Shown: positions 1 through 15,500, numbered from the stretch's first letter. The stretch: DNA of 64,000 bases from Aphis gossypii (GCF_020184175.1 NC_065533.1:43748351-43812350), one strand, 5' to 3'. Notes: generated from the sequence alone by a model not told the origin. Translations and numbers: made by a program.

Positions 1-1490
1 TTTGTAATGCATACACGTTACACAAACTTCTCACAATAAATGTAAATTATTAAACCAAATATGTATGTATAATAATAATATTGTTACCAGGTCTATAAAC
101 ACAATTAATTTTATAAATATTTATATTAATATTTAAAATTTGGACCAAATTAAATATTTTAACAGTGAAGAACAATATTAATTATTTTGGTATAATTCAA
201 AAACATTCGCGGGACTTCATTTTTAGTACCTACCTATATTATGCATTTTTATAACTATACGTAATGAAATTTTAGATTAATTTAAATATATTATTATCTA
301 TTTATTGTATAATTGTATAGTGAATATATCCACTGTTTTTTTTTTACAGTGAGATGGCAATAACTTAGAAATGAATATGGTACAAATATCTATTATTATA
401 ATAATTAAATATTAATAATAATATAATAAATGTAATGTTTCGAATAAAATTAACCCAACCTACCGTAATACCAAATACCAATAGTAAAATAAATTAGCAA
501 TATCAATAAACATATTATTATGAAATATATTTAGTGATGTAGGTTGACAGACCATCTCCGGTTAGAACCGTTTTTTGTATGCAATGATATATCATTGAAT
601 TCAAATTTAATACACTTATTACAGTGACCCACTCGACACCTACTAACTATCAGTAAAGTCATCATGCCCACTTTTTTTTCACTTTCATTTATTTATCGAA
701 AAGTGTTTATCATATTGAACTAATTTTATACGGAGTCGATATAACATGGTATAATATAAAAATAACAACGGAAAAATTTACTGTAGTCGATTGGCCTAGT
801 CTATGAATGGTAAAATTAAATTAAAGTAAGAATAATTAGGAAAACAATGATTAAATGAACAATAAATGTGATTCTGGTGACACTTGCAAAACTAATGCGT
901 ACAACACGATTGTTCATTATAAAACCTGTGTTTGATTTCCTTTGTCTATTACTATTGGGAATAGCAATTTTACACTGTATATTATGAATTTATAGTCCAA
1001 CGGTGATTTAAATTGTAATGATAATTATTTTTCATCGTTAGAATCTAATCACGGAATCCTTCGTATAAACTTGAACAGAATAAATTAATATACTACTTAT
1101 TTTATACCATTATTAAGGGTATTATAATAATAATTTAATGAAGGTTTAAATAAACATCATCCTCTGTAGAATTAGTCTGAATTCCAAACTGATCGTCTCG
1201 GAAAACGAAGCATTTTCACTGCTACATTTTAAAATCAAATTTATAAATATACAAATACGGCATGCAGATAATGGAATACACAATATAGAATGTGAATAAT
1301 TTCGTAGATACTGCTGGGTAATATTTATATTATCGATAGGTAGGTAGGTACGGGTACGCATCGTTAAATATTACGAGGCATTGATAATGTTTAAATATTA
1401 TTATTGTATGCCAACTTAATACTATAAAATATGATACTTTTTAGAAACATATTAAACCGACGATCACTGTATGTAAAATAATAAAGTTGT
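1..1490. other. Intron of the sns/hbs-like gene (left edge)
   Basis: AT-rich sequence downstream of the 1501-1704 exon. I see no further Ig-type exon in it. A 71-codon minus-strand open frame at 1146-1361 lacks Ig motifs and usable splice sites. (GTAG)-type words occur at about 1,335-1,350. Confidence 0.6.
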
Positions 1491-1500
1491 GGGAACTCAC

Positions 1501-1704
1501 ATAAAACTCTTATCTGAACAGTGGGTGAAAGCTTTTCAAGCTTTTCCGGTGTTGCCTTCGATAGAGCTATGTGATGAGCTTCACATTTGTATATAACATT
1601 GTTGTCGTTTGACTTAGCGGTTATTTTTATTCGGCTTCGGACGGTATACAGTTTTAATTTTGTTTCGCCTGCGGTTTCTTCATTTATGTTGTCAGATCGT
1701 TCTT
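1501..1704 (-). CDS. sns/hbs: sns/hbs-like exon 5: Ig2, second half
   Basis: The acceptor is TTTCCAG|AA at 1705 and the donor is T|GTGAGT at 1500. The 204-bp phase 1-1 exon encodes ERSDNINEETAGETKLKLYT, RSRIKITAKSNDN, then VIYKCEAHHIALSK (second Cys of Ig2) and ends LSPTVQIRVL, the G strand leading to the Ig2-Ig3 linker. The intron to exon 4 is 207 bp. The open phase at the donor requires at least one more exon below base 1491. I saw no convincing one in 1-1490, so it is probably outside the window. Confidence 0.92.
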
Positions 1705-4700
1705 CTGGAAAATAATAATAATAATAATTAAAAAACTGGTACCTTAAGTGTACGATTGAGTATTTTAATTAACTTTTTTTTTTTATGTTTTATTGTCATT
1801 ATTATTGTTTCTTCACAATATTATTATCGATTCGTATTAAGTATATCATTGACATTGAATATATGATTCACGTCCGTTAAAAATATACATACTAATATTA
1901 TAGGTACTCACCGGGATTGATTTCTTCATCGCCACGAAACCATACTATTCTCGAAGCCGGTTTAGAGTTTCGTGCTATACACTCGATAGTAACTTCGTGG
2001 TTTTCTTGTACTTCCAATTTTGAGTCTTCAGATTTATTTATAATTTCAACGGACGAAGGCGGTACTATTCAAACAATATTCAGGTCGTATGTTAGACATT
2101 AACAGAGAAGTAAAAATTAAGTTGTTCGTTTCAGCAATATGTTTGCAATCAAAAATAGTTGTAGAAAAACAGAGCAGAGAAGAGAATTTATACCGAGCTA
2201 TCCCCCTCAATTGATTGTATGGACAAATAGTAATGACAAGCAAAGTCGCAATGATAGTAAGTTTATTATACAATTGCTTAAATGTTTTTTGACAGTAAAA
2301 ACATGTTTAACATATTTATTTATTACTACAACCGTGGTTCGTCATTTATGATATATAATTCATATGTTAGCCCTAAACTTATTTTTTATGGTATAACAAA
2401 CATCTGGCTTTATCCCCTCTGGGATTTTGAACATAAAATTACACGATTAGACCAAAGGATAACAAACTAAAATACTTTAGCTCTCCAATACAATTATTAT
2501 TATATTTGAAAATAATATTTCTATTTAGTAATAATGATAAATTTAAATTGTTAGGTACTATAATTTATTGTAAAAACAGTATTTATGCAATTTTAAAATG
2601 TAATTATCAAAACATTTTATTACGCATCATAAATAAAAGCTAAATATTATTACTTGACATTATTTTTCTTAGGTTTCAATATACAAATTATAAAATAAAC
2701 GGTAGTATTATATTATTAATTTAAACACGTTATTTGATTATAAAAAAAAAGTATGTAAACGTATACCGGAAATTAATACTTGGACGTTAACATTTTTGGG
2801 TCTTACGAAGGGTTTCGTTGTTTCAATTAAAACTTCTAAGGGTTTTGTAAATTATATATGCGTAGTTACTCATACTTGTATGAGTACAATTTTAAAAATA
2901 ACTTGTCACAGACAAAATGTTAAATTGTATTGATGGAATAACACAAAAAAATATAAACAATTAAAATTACGGTTGTAAATCAAAAAATTGAATTGTTGAT
3001 AAATAACGAATATATTACAATAATGGTTTCATAAATTCAAAGTAGGGACTTTAATAATATATAATTGAATAGGACTAAATTAATAAATATGCAATAAACA
3101 TAATAGGAAACGGATCACTATTTTTCGAATTAAATTCAATATATTTATCTAAATAAAATTTCAATTATATTCATAGTTTCATAATAAACTTATAAACTTA
3201 TAATATTTAAATGAAAGCATCTAATATAAAAACATTAATTAATTGTTTTTTTTTTCCTTTTACTATTAACTTTTTGTCTATTGAATAATATTGTAATAAA
3301 AAAAAATATATATATAAGTTTTGATAATGATTCAATAAATTTAGAAATTAGAAACCAATCAGGTAATTAATTTAATATTTTAAACATATTACATGTTTTA
3401 TACTATGTGTACATTGTACAACCATTGATTTTAGTATTTATAAAAGTTGTAATTTTAAATATAAAATGAATAAGTATGTATTTATTTAATAGCTAATATA
3501 CGACGATAAAATACAATTTAAGTAGAAATGAATGAATATAGTTTAAAAAAAAAAATGATTACACTTACTTTGCTAATTAATTAAAAATTGTATTATGCCT
3601 ACATGGGAAAATATGGAAAATATATTTATGTAAGCATCATACAATTATGATTAATTAATATTTGTACAAGCTCTACTTTTTCATAAAAAATAAACAAATT
3701 ACGGTTATTTTACGACTGAGTCTCATTTTACATACTTATTTGAATTAATTTAACGTACTATAATATGTGTGTAATTTCAAATTCACTAATCGGTATCATT
3801 AACGCCATACAAAAATATATTTTATGGTTTTTGAACTGATGAAACGTGTAGTGTAAGTAATAATACACGTTATAACGATGTAGTGTAACTTAAAATCATC
3901 AAATATGACGTGTGGGTGTGAAATATTTAAAAAGCGCATTATTTACACGAATTCAAGTATCCAGAAAATAGCTTTGTTACGCCGTCGTGAGCGACTGGAT
4001 AAAAATCGGGTTATTAGTAATGCCTGGTATAAAAAGAAGGTGTACTCAGTAAACCTTAAAAAAAAAAAAAAAACAAATCGACTCGTTAAACAGCCCACAC
4101 GAACGATAGTATATACATACTACAATTATAAACATTGAACAATTACGGATAGTATAACGTATGCACCTAATATAATATCTTTTTGTCTCAAAAATCTCGC
4201 AACAGTTTTATTTAGTGCGTTTTAATCGTACGCCTACCTCTGTCAGTAATCAGTCAATTGAAACGTTATTTAGGCGTGATGGCTATTATTTATTATTATT
4301 ACTATTATAGAAATACTATATAACCACTATTGGTCAGCAAAAATAAATTAGTTTTTCCTAAAAGTGAAAAAAAAAAATAAAAAAAAATTCAAATACGTTG
4401 TGAACTCTCTACAATAATTATTCACTTTTGACATACTTCTTGAATATAATTAAACAAAAGAAGTGGGTAGGTATACAAATATGTCATCAAATCAACAACT
4501 TTTTCAACAGAAAAGAAAGAAGACGTCGTAAGTATCACAACATTATATTACATTATATTAGAGCTAATAAGTGTATTTTCACCCGTCGGCGTGTATATTT
4601 TAATAAAAAAATCGTTGTGGCTCGTAGAAAAACAAACATAAATATCGCGGGGCAATAGTTATGTTAATTTAGAAGATCCCATACAACTCTATTAATGTAA

Positions 4701-7700
4701 ATACTGGTTAAAAATATTGGGTCCCGGTGCGTGTGCGTTTAAGCACTGGAAAAAAACAATATTATAATGATTACGATCGAAATCTGTGATTCTATTCAGT
4801 GGTTTTTTGAAGCCACGGACTTAATTAATTTTATTCCGTCGCTACTGTTACCACATATTTAAATTTTATCGATTTTTGTTTGTACGAAACGACAAACACA
4901 ATAATTATGTATACGGGGCTTGTGACGATAAGCTGAACTGATGTATGCGTATATAACGTATACTATATATAGGTATATTACTATTTACATCATTTATGAT
5001 TTGACAGCGCGTGTATAGTCAATAATGTGATTAAAAATTCACGTTTAACGGATTATGTTTAGCAGCCGGTCCCTAATAAATGTTAAAAAAAAAAAAAATT
5101 TCATTGGAAATGATACGTCGGTATATATTCTGAAACTTAAAACGGCCGTGATGCGGCGATGATACTCACTCTGGACGGACAACGTGGCCGATGATCTAAT
5201 TGGTTTGCTACCCGCCGCCGGCCCGGGGCTCACTTGACACTGGTACAGTGCATCATCCGTTATTGTCACATTTCTGACAAGTAAATTGTACACCCCATTT
5301 CCGGCATCGATCACCATAGAGTGCCTCGGATGTCCTGGTATTTCGGCTGCATAACCTGTAATTGAGACATATTATTATTATAAGCGTTTTTATTACTGTG
5401 GCAATTTTTTCGTATAAGCATTTTTCCCTCTACGGCAATTTCTGGTTTTCCCCTACCCTCACTGGCCGGACAATTCACCGCGATTAAAAAAGGTCAACAG
5501 TCTGTCCGAAATAATAACATTTGCATAACGCGATTAACCTACCCAGAGCTAATCCATCTTTAGTCCACTGGACATCACCAGTGATGTCGTTGATTTCGCA
5601 GACCAACGTCACATTCGTACCTTCTCGAGCGCTAACGTTTTGCGGCACCACCCTAAACTCTTGCTGTTTGAACGTCGTCACTATAAATACAAAAAAAAAT
5701 AAAAATAAAAATAAATAAACATGTAATAATTAATACCACGACTATATTGGATTTTCAAAATTGTCACAATTCAATAAATCAAGTTAATATAATATGTGTG
5801 CAGTACAATGAAATCGACAATTTGACCAACAACAATGGATTTAATAATATTTTAAAAAGTTATTATTTATAACATCATACAATGGACCGGCTTATGTTTC
5901 TAGTACACTAGTATAATAGTGTCCACTGTAGTCTTAACTATAACATATTATACATTTAAAAAAGCAAAACAAGCACATAAACCATTTTTGTTTACGTCCC
6001 ACCGGCGTTGCTGTAATATATTATTAAAAACCCTTTTAACGGATGAAAGTGATAAATAAACTAACTTAGATAATTCCGTTTCATTTATCAGACGAACACG
6101 ATTGTTTGTGAAAGCATTTACTGCGGGATTGTTCAATACATATTCCAAATATTTTTTTATGTTTGATGAATAATTATATATACGCGGACGACGTTCGCCA
6201 CGTTCGCATGTGAACAAACAATAAAATGTACCGAACAAATATCAAAAAAAAAAAAGAAATGTAATTTTACGTTTTTCTAAAAAAACTTATAAGAATTTAC
6301 ATTTAAAGCTGTTTACTGAGAAAATCCTAATTTGGGACATCTTTTGAACATAATTAAAATTAATAATTTGATTTTCGGCATCATTATGTTATATTCTAGT
6401 TAATTTTGAATATCAATATAGCGTATTTTACATAGTATTTGAAGCTTATATTATAATACAATAAGCTTTATCTAACCTTTAATAATTTGATATACAAATT
6501 TCGTTTTAAATATTCAATTGAAATAAAACATACGGTTATAATGAAGTACATGAAATCTGTTATAGGTACATCTGTTTTGTGCCAACATAAATTCGATAAT
6601 TATACATAATACGTTGGTATTGCAGAATAAGGATAAACACAGTTCATGGCTAAAATTCTATATTACTCAACAATAATTAAAGTATTTTATAGTAGAGTAA
6701 AAATACCATAGTGCCTATCTCATGCAAACTAGCGATGTCTCATTGAATAATAATCGTAATTTTTGATACAAAAAATATAATTTTAAACTTAACATAATGA
6801 TATTGTTTATTGTATAATTTAATATAATATAATATTGTTGGTGTATAACTTTGATTTCGTTTATGATTAAAAATGAATTAGTTTGGATTAATTATATATA
6901 TTTTCTTTTTTTTCTTTATTTCTGTTTTAGCTTTAAACCACGGCTATTCTGAGCACAAATGCTAATTAACAAAAAAATAAAAAAAATACCCACATTTATT
7001 ATATTTTCACACGCCTATAAGATATAGCGCATTATAGTTAGGTACTGCATAAGAAACCTGCTTAACAACGAATACGTAATTTCAAACATAGTACCTATTA
7101 TGTAAAAACCTGATTATGCATATCAATATGATAATATAATATAATATATATATGAATGGTATAATATCATAAAATCCGTAATTGATTGACAAATGTTAAA
7201 ATTGTATTCAAATAAAAAAACAAGCGCACAAACGTAGGTACCAGTATGTCTTAAAAAAACGTTTATGCGATATGTTCATGTTTTTATTACCACTGCTGAA
7301 CGTATTTAAATAACAAAATATGGATAATATTTCCATTTCAATATTGCGGTTTTGTGTTATAACCACATTGCAGTTATGGTGTCTTGTCGATGGTTTAAAT
7401 CTAATGTGATGATTAGCGTATGGTCCATCTGTTTTCTTTCGGTTTAACCTACGCTTGTAAATGATTATAATTACTGTCTCGTGTGTGTAATTTTTTTTTC
7501 CATTGAATAATCGAATTAAAAGAAAAAAACAACTAATAATATTGTATTTATAAATATAAAAACCGAGAGTGGTGGTTTTCAATTTTTTCTCAAACATGGT
7601 AATTTTTTATTAAAAAGTAAAGATTAAACAATTAAAAACTGTATAATTTATGCACTATCCGGTGGCGGTACCCTGGATTATTAGGCATGTAGCGTTTATT

Positions 7701-10700
7701 TTAAGAACGGGCGTATGTATTTTACTCCTGTAGAATTAAAAGTAAAATTATTATTTTCAAAACAAATCGTGAGAAACTTGATAATTGTGTATTATTTGGA
7801 AGGCGAAAACAATAATTGTATCCGGTTTTAATGGAAAATCTAGATTTAAAAATTAAGAGTATTATTAAAAAAAAAAAATTGTATATAAATTATGCGTATG
7901 TTGTGTGTGGATTTAGCATACGAATTATATTTAAATAGATTTAGATATTTTATTTAGTAGTGTAATGATGATAACGATTTGCCGTCTTCGTAATTAATAA
8001 ATTAAAATACAGATCTCGATCAAAATTACACGGTAAACAGGTAATCGTTAGACTACTTGCCTTACTCACTTTTTTTGAACATCTTTGATACATACTAAAT
8101 ATTCAAACATCTATAGTTATTTTATCATATTAAATGCAAACGTCTAATAAAATAAAAATGTAATCAATATAATTTCAAAGAAACTTAATAGTATATATAT
8201 ATTTTTTTAAGTTAGATACTAATTTAGTTTTTTTTCATTAACTACGTAATTGAAAACAATTTAATTTCAAATATTTAAAAGTTTACTCATATTATTGTAT
8301 TTATAATTTTATAAATAATTTAAACTTTATATTTTTTATTTGATTGTATAAATGAAAAAAAAAAGTGATGTGGTAAGTGGAGTGCATTGATTTCTCGTAG
8401 CCACTATTCAGCTCATCAGAAATAAAGTGTTTATAAAATATAAGAAACTGTCGATTCAATATTGATAATTTAGTTTTCAGAATACAAAGATATTCAATTA
8501 AATACAGTTATAACGTTTAAATTACAACCAATGATATATATATATATATAAAAAGTACTCGGGCATTTTTAGTATAATTATTTAGTATAAACATATTATC
8601 TAAAACATAACAACTAACGTATAACATAGATAGTTAACATAATACAATAGGTATATATTTATTATAGTTTATTGTATATGACATCTAAGACTAACATGAC
8701 ATTATAAAATTATATATGTATATATATAATAACATAAATGATCCAATAAAAAAATTGGTAATTGTCTTATATAATACATTATATTATTTTATAATACGTG
8801 GAACGTGGAAATAATGGAGCTTAGCAGCAAATATAACAAATTTTGAGAAGAAAATATATTACATTTTTCCAATAAAATTTCAGTTATGTAAAAAAAAAAA
8901 AAAAAATTGGAACTATAAAATTGTTAAGTTTTATTTCTATCAGAAATTGTAATCAGGTATATTATTAATTTAAGATCACCTATTTATAACTGTTAATTTA
9001 AAAATAAGTTAAGACTATCAATTTAATATAGTTTTTTTTAACGGTCGAAGAATTTATTAATTTTGTTTTCAAATAAATACACAATGGATTATTAACTTCG
9101 ACGTGTTTGTTATTCTTTAAAATCATTCTCTATTATACTTTCCATATTTATTAATCAAAATGTAAATTATTAGTATTTACATGACTACATTGCATATGTA
9201 TATTAAAAAAAAGTGTATTCAACTTGCAGCATTTTGTAAATAATGGTGTGAACAATTTTCATGTAATTATTATATATTTTAATTTACACAGTCAATTTTA
9301 TGCCTACTATTTTTTGTAAGCGTTTTACACAGTTAAAACATCGATTGAAAATCAAATTAATATTGAATACTTTTAGTTGGTACGTAAGAATCCTATATGA
9401 ACGGCATTAAAAATCCATATAAATGTAAAATACATTTTCGTACGTCGATGATACACATTTTAAGAAAATTAAAAGCACTTAAATACGATGATAATATTAT
9501 AATGATTTTTCCACATTATAAAAAATGTATCTACTCTTGCTATACCAAGTGAAAATATAAATTGACCTCATACGTATACAGAATGTATATTTTTAAATAT
9601 TAAAATAAAGACCGGTCTATTAATTACTAAAACAGCTCAAAAGAGGCATCATAAATGTACATATGGTAAGCAGCTGGAACCGTCTCTAACCGAGAGTGTA
9701 TACCTCGTCAAGATGTGTGCGATACGAAACCATACGGTTTTATTATTATCAAGTTTCTACGTGGGAGAGGGGTGTTTAAAAAAACAACACAATATTTTGT
9801 TGACGTTTAACGGAGGTATTATGCGAAAATCGTACGGCTCAAACGTACTATTTGTATGTATACTTAATAATAATATGTGGCTAATAATACATTGGACCAA
9901 TTTGGAGTACGTTTTAAGTAGGGGTCGTGTTTTTTTTTCACTCTCAGTCTAAGATTGAATGTCAAAAGGGCGTTTTAATATGAAGTACAACGCGTGTGTT
10001 GCAAGTACATGTGTGAAACCACACGCATCGACGAGTGAAAGGAAAACGCCAATATACATATTTTCGCAATATAAATTGCATCTAAACACGGGTTGGGCTA
10101 AGATGATATTGTTATTAAATTATTATTTCCTAAGACGATTTCCGGTGATTAAAATGCATAAGAATAAACAGACTATATAATGGCGTATTTAAATTTTTAT
10201 TACAATATTTTTGATTAGTTAAACAAAAAGTTTGGACCAAATCGCCCTCAAAGAACACCTGACAAAGTGACTCTTATACAGCCGTTCCAGGTGTTTTCCT
10301 CTATTACTGATGTTCAAACCGTAGATACATTGCGCAAGGTGTTTTTTGACCACCTGTTATTGCTTTTTTGAAATGTTTCAAACAAAAGTTGATTATTTTT
10401 TTCAAAATATTAAAATTATATTATATTATATTATATTATATTATATTATATTATACTGTTGATAAGCTTAAATTTATATGTATTCATTACATGGTTAATA
10501 TTATATATTATTTTAATAATTTGACCATTATACGATCAGCGTACAGCCCAATATAAAAATATTGCGTTCGTAATTAGAAAAAACTTCTACTCTTATAAAT
10601 TATTATTTCGCAATTTAGTTAAATGGTGCACGTAATATATCGTTTAAAGCTTCGGTTTAACACATTCCGATTGTTAAGAATTACCTTCTGGCTGCTTTAA

Positions 10701-12534
10701 TGAAACACAGCTAATGTGAAGGAAATAACAAAACCATTAATATGCTTTAAAGATAAATATTAAGAATGTTTATATTGAATTAAATACATAAATACACTAT
10801 TTAATTAGGTATATACAACTTTAAATTAATACATACTTATCTAAAATAATTGAGATAATGTTTTAATAATGTGTTGGTTATGAAATTATAAAATAAAATT
10901 GTGTTCGTATATAATTTGAATAATTATTTGTTAAAAGTTAACGTGACTTAAACTAACCTTTTCTCTTATTGCATATAGGTATAATATATTATTTATAAAG
11001 TGTCATTTGGAATTAAATAATCTTCTTACTAGAATAGAATAAAAAATATATAATGTACATGTACGCGACCTTTTTATATGCATTACTATTTTAATTAATT
11101 ATTTTTCCTGAATCCTAAGACCTCTCTTTCAGCATTGTTAACACTAAAATGTCGTGGATTACTTTAACATCTACTTTGCCATAAAATTAAAAATAGAAAG
11201 ATATAAAATAATAGTGTGGATTAAAAAACAAATTAGAACACTCAGGAAAAGAAAAGAAAAAAATCTAAATATTTGTATTTAGATTATATTATTTTCACAT
11301 CCATATAACAATACGATATCGTGATACTTGTAGCAAACATAATGTGTAAATATTAAAAAAAAATAAAAATAAAAAATATGTTTATTCATGGTAAAACACA
11401 CAACTGCACACTATCATCTAGTTTCATAATAGTGACCTCTTTTTTTTTAGTAATATTGTAGAAAATAAACGCATTTAAAAAGTTTTTCGCTAATAACTAA
11501 TAATAGCAATTTAGGCATTGGTTAAAAGTTTTTTGAAGTATTGTACGCTCTTAAGATTCAACAATTATTTTACGATTGTGTCTATTGTCATAAAGCACAC
11601 GTGTACCAGAAACTGATTACGTGTTTTTTATTGTTATTTCTTAAACATTAAAACTCGGCGGCTCTATTGAAGTTTTGTATTTACGCTAAGTATCGATTTT
11701 ACTATACACTACTTGGGTTTTTATATACATATAATATGTTGTTTAGGAAAATAATAGCAGCATTGTGCTGCAGCTAAGCAAGTGCATCGATAATTTAATT
11801 AATATACTTTTTCCTCTCTTTTTCAAGCTTGATTTGAAATAAAATATATACAATAATAATTATATTGTCATCCAGACAATAATGTACGTACACAAATAAC
11901 GTATTATTACTTGATTAAATATAGCCGGTCGGTATACTGTATAGGTACCTACCACGCGTGGGTCTTTCTTCGCACGGGCATTTGTGGCGTGTCCACGACA
12001 TATTTTAAAATACGATAATTGATAACCTAATTACAGCTATTATGACAGTAGACATACACAGAAAACATGTATTATGTATTATATATTTAGATAACCGAGA
12101 CAGATGAACGCCCTTCTGCGTAACATCCGCGCGTGGCGGCGGGTGTTGTGCGTTAAAATATTATATCGTCCGACGACGTGTGGGTTGTTATCATTCGGAG
12201 GGAAGCGAAAAACAAAAATATGATTCATTTTTCGTACATTTCAGACACATTATTGTTGTTACATTACGTTTGTATTTCATTTTATTTTTTTTTCCCACTT
12301 ATGAGAATAACGTTTTGATGCGTGTATTTCATTTATATACACAAGTTGTTTGACCTCCATCAGGCGTGGGCACCACATCTCGCGCACCTCTCTCATTCAC
12401 ATCGCACACGCGGTTTCGTTATAATATTATATAGCGGGTCCGAGGAACACACATATAAGTATATAACATATAATATAACATATAGGTACGATTATTCCGG
12501 AAAAGTAAAGGTCCTCGTGTAGAGGCGTATACAA

Positions 12535-12573
<39 letters not shown>

Positions 12574-15500
12574 AACTCTCGCGCACTTACGCACACGCAT
12601 ACACACACACACACACACACACCACACACACACACATGAACTCTCGCGCACTTACGCACACGCATACACACACACACACACACACTCACCACACACACAC
12701 ACACACACACACACACGCTCACACAGAAGACAAGTCTTGTGGCAAGACGCCAGGTTGACTCTATTGACGAGACCTAATAGTAGTCGTCCGAATTACGATC
12801 ATCAATCGGTTAATAACTACGACGACGACTACGATCGGTCCGAGCCAGCGGTTAGACGATGATGGTGATGATGAAGGGGAAGAAGAAGAAGAAGAAGTAG
12901 TAGTAGTAGTATTAGAAGAGGAGGGCGAAGAGGTGGAAAAAACCGGAAGTTGGGCCGCAGGTTGCAGGTGCCGAGGCGACAGGTGCCCCGCCGCCACCGC
13001 GCCGGACCCACTCACGGATACAGAGCGTCGGGCAATTATTATTACTATACAACCACTACCACGCCAGCGACTATAATACGGCTACTATATATATATATAG
13101 TACAGCGACCACTATTCTAGACGTAAAATATATTTAATGATGGCGTGCAACAGTCCAGTTTTTTTCCTTCCTTCTATTCTTTCGGATCACACGGACACGG
13201 CACATCCCTTTTACAACGGCGTGTGTATTATATTATATCCACTACGCACCACCCGTTTCGTAAGTCATAACATACACGATGGTTTGATATATATTCTTTT
13301 TCTCTCCTTTTTTTTTTTTTTTTTTTTTAATTCAACAGCCCAAAGACCCCTTTTCACCTATTATAGGTGTATCGCATAGTCGTCGTATATACTGCAGTAT
13401 ATTAGATACACGATATACCGGACGAAAAGAAAAACTTTAAACGAACGGATCTTTAGGCGAACGGTCGACGCTATCCCATTCGTGTGTGAGCGCGTGTGTG
13501 TGTTCTCCCTCGGAAACTTTTATAATATAATCACAAATGCATTATTTATATAGAAACATATATTTATGGTATATGTACATAATAATATAAGCAAACCGCT
13601 ATCTCAATGGTATATCGTTAAACGTTCGAATTAATTTATTAAACACGTTTTTACTTTTTTTTTTTTTTTATATATAATATATACCTATGCCGATGACGCA
13701 GTTGCTAAAATATAATACATCGATAGTATACTATTCATGTTTGATATTATTTTACCGTGTTGATAAGTGTTTAAAATTTAATACGATTTAATGAAACTAA
13801 ATTAGTTTTGAACGTTTTATTTTTTTAGAATTGTCACAATTAGTAATATTGATGGTCTATTATTATTGTAAACATATAATATTATAATATAATATTTTTT
13901 CATCACGAAGAAGTAATAAAATTTAATTTCACACGAAGATTAAAAAAAAAAAAAAAAAACGTTATAATAAACTAGTTATAAGCAGGTAAGCTCTTACAGT
14001 CTTACGGGTCCATAAGTTTGATTTAATGGCCACAATATACTTTTATCGTGTTAAATATTTATGAATTTCAAACAGTATTTTATAGAAATAAAAATAAGTG
14101 TAACATAATACTATAATATTTGTTTTTTTGACTTGATACAATTACAATTTTGGTCGATCGTTTAAATGGACGAGATAGATGAAGTCGAAATCAGTTAAGA
14201 AAAAAAAAAGAAAGAAAGAAAAAGAAAAAAATGATTATGGGGCAGGTTAGGAACAACACAATCGATGTTCTGGTCTGTTGAAGATGGTCGTGTTTATATT
14301 CCGACTGTTGCATTGAAAAAAATGTCTTTCAGACTTTCTTCGACTATATTATAATAATATATACTATTATACGTTTAACATTTTAGAGTACAAAATTAGT
14401 AGGTGAAACGAAATTGTATTTTTACGCTTCGAACAAACCGTAGTCATTTGTGTAGTAGATGAGTGATCCCCGAATTACGAGTAATTATGTATTTGATAGG
14501 TACCTGTTTGTATCTTGATAATAATATACAAACGAATTGAAAATTTAATCATCTATGTAGGTTATCTGCTCGACAAATTAATATAGGTACATTATCAGTG
14601 CAAACTATTTTCAAATTACGTACATATTAATATAATTAGGTATTAGCTGTTTAATATATGTTTGCTGACATTAGCCTATTTGAATGTTACGATTGCGAAC
14701 TACTTATAATAACCATTTTATAGTTTTAACTCCAACAAAATACCTAATAAACAATTTTCTTTGACCCATGATTGTGTTGATTACACTCAATGATCAAATT
14801 GTCAATGTGGTATAAATATAATATAAAATAAAGAATTATTGATTTCCTACTAAAACGACAATTATTTCAACTTATAATTAATAATGTTTTATTTATATTT
14901 AAATTAGTTGATTGGCGTTTTAATCATACAATTATTATAATATTGCAGTTAGTATGTTTTCAATAATTGTATTTACCTATACATTAATTAATTTCCAATT
15001 TCTTGTTGGATAATATAATATGTCTTCTACTGTTTACATTATGAATTTAAATAGTTTTTCTTGGTTATAATGTTTCAATTAAAATTATATAACTGTGTTT
15101 GACTGCTAGTGTATTAATGCGTGAATATATATACAGACAGAGCGCCGTCGTCCACCGGCGTTAATTTGTATTAATATATTTATATATTAATATATTATAT
15201 GCTTTTTTATGAATGGTCTGATAAGTTTTATATATTTTATTAGTACTGGTTGGAACAAAAAAAAAAATCATGTTCCCACGGATGCCAGTTCGGGCTGCGT
15301 ACGGAGTGACCGTAAACAAGATCATTAAGCGTTCGGCAGTATTATATTTTTTACGTTTTATTCTATTTTTTTTTTTTTTTATTTACAAATTTTAACTACC
15401 ATCGACAGAAATCAATTAACAAAAATTCACTAACTATGTTTAATTATATTCTGTGACAAAAGTGTACAATCCGTTGTGTCTTGGCACTGTGTCAACACAG

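Larger units (their letters stand above)
11930..13520. promoter_or_regulatory. CpG-rich island inside intron 1, function unknown
   Basis: Non-repetitive CpG-rich segments (for example CATCCGCGCGTGGCGGCGGG near 12,127 and the GCCGCCACCGCGCCGGACC stretch near 12,990) surround the microsatellites. Such composition in an AT-rich intron suggests a regulatory element or an alternative first exon. I could not find a signal-peptide exon with a phase-1 donor comparable to 24910-25018. The poly-Leu frame within 12829-13011 arises from the trinucleotide repeat. Confidence 0.25.

Noticed and set aside
1146..1361. 71-codon minus frame as the next Ig exon of the sns/hbs-like gene
   Set aside because: It lacks the Cys/Trp pattern of Ig3 and has no acceptor in phase 1.
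12427..12722. Cys/Val-rich minus-strand frames
   Set aside because: They are direct translations of the (CA)n microsatellite.
12829..13015. Minus-strand frames with poly-Leu or poly-Ser/Thr that mimic a signal peptide or low-complexity protein
   Set aside because: The residues come from the (GAA)n/(GTA)n repeat read in different frames. There is no domain and no suitable phase-1 donor.
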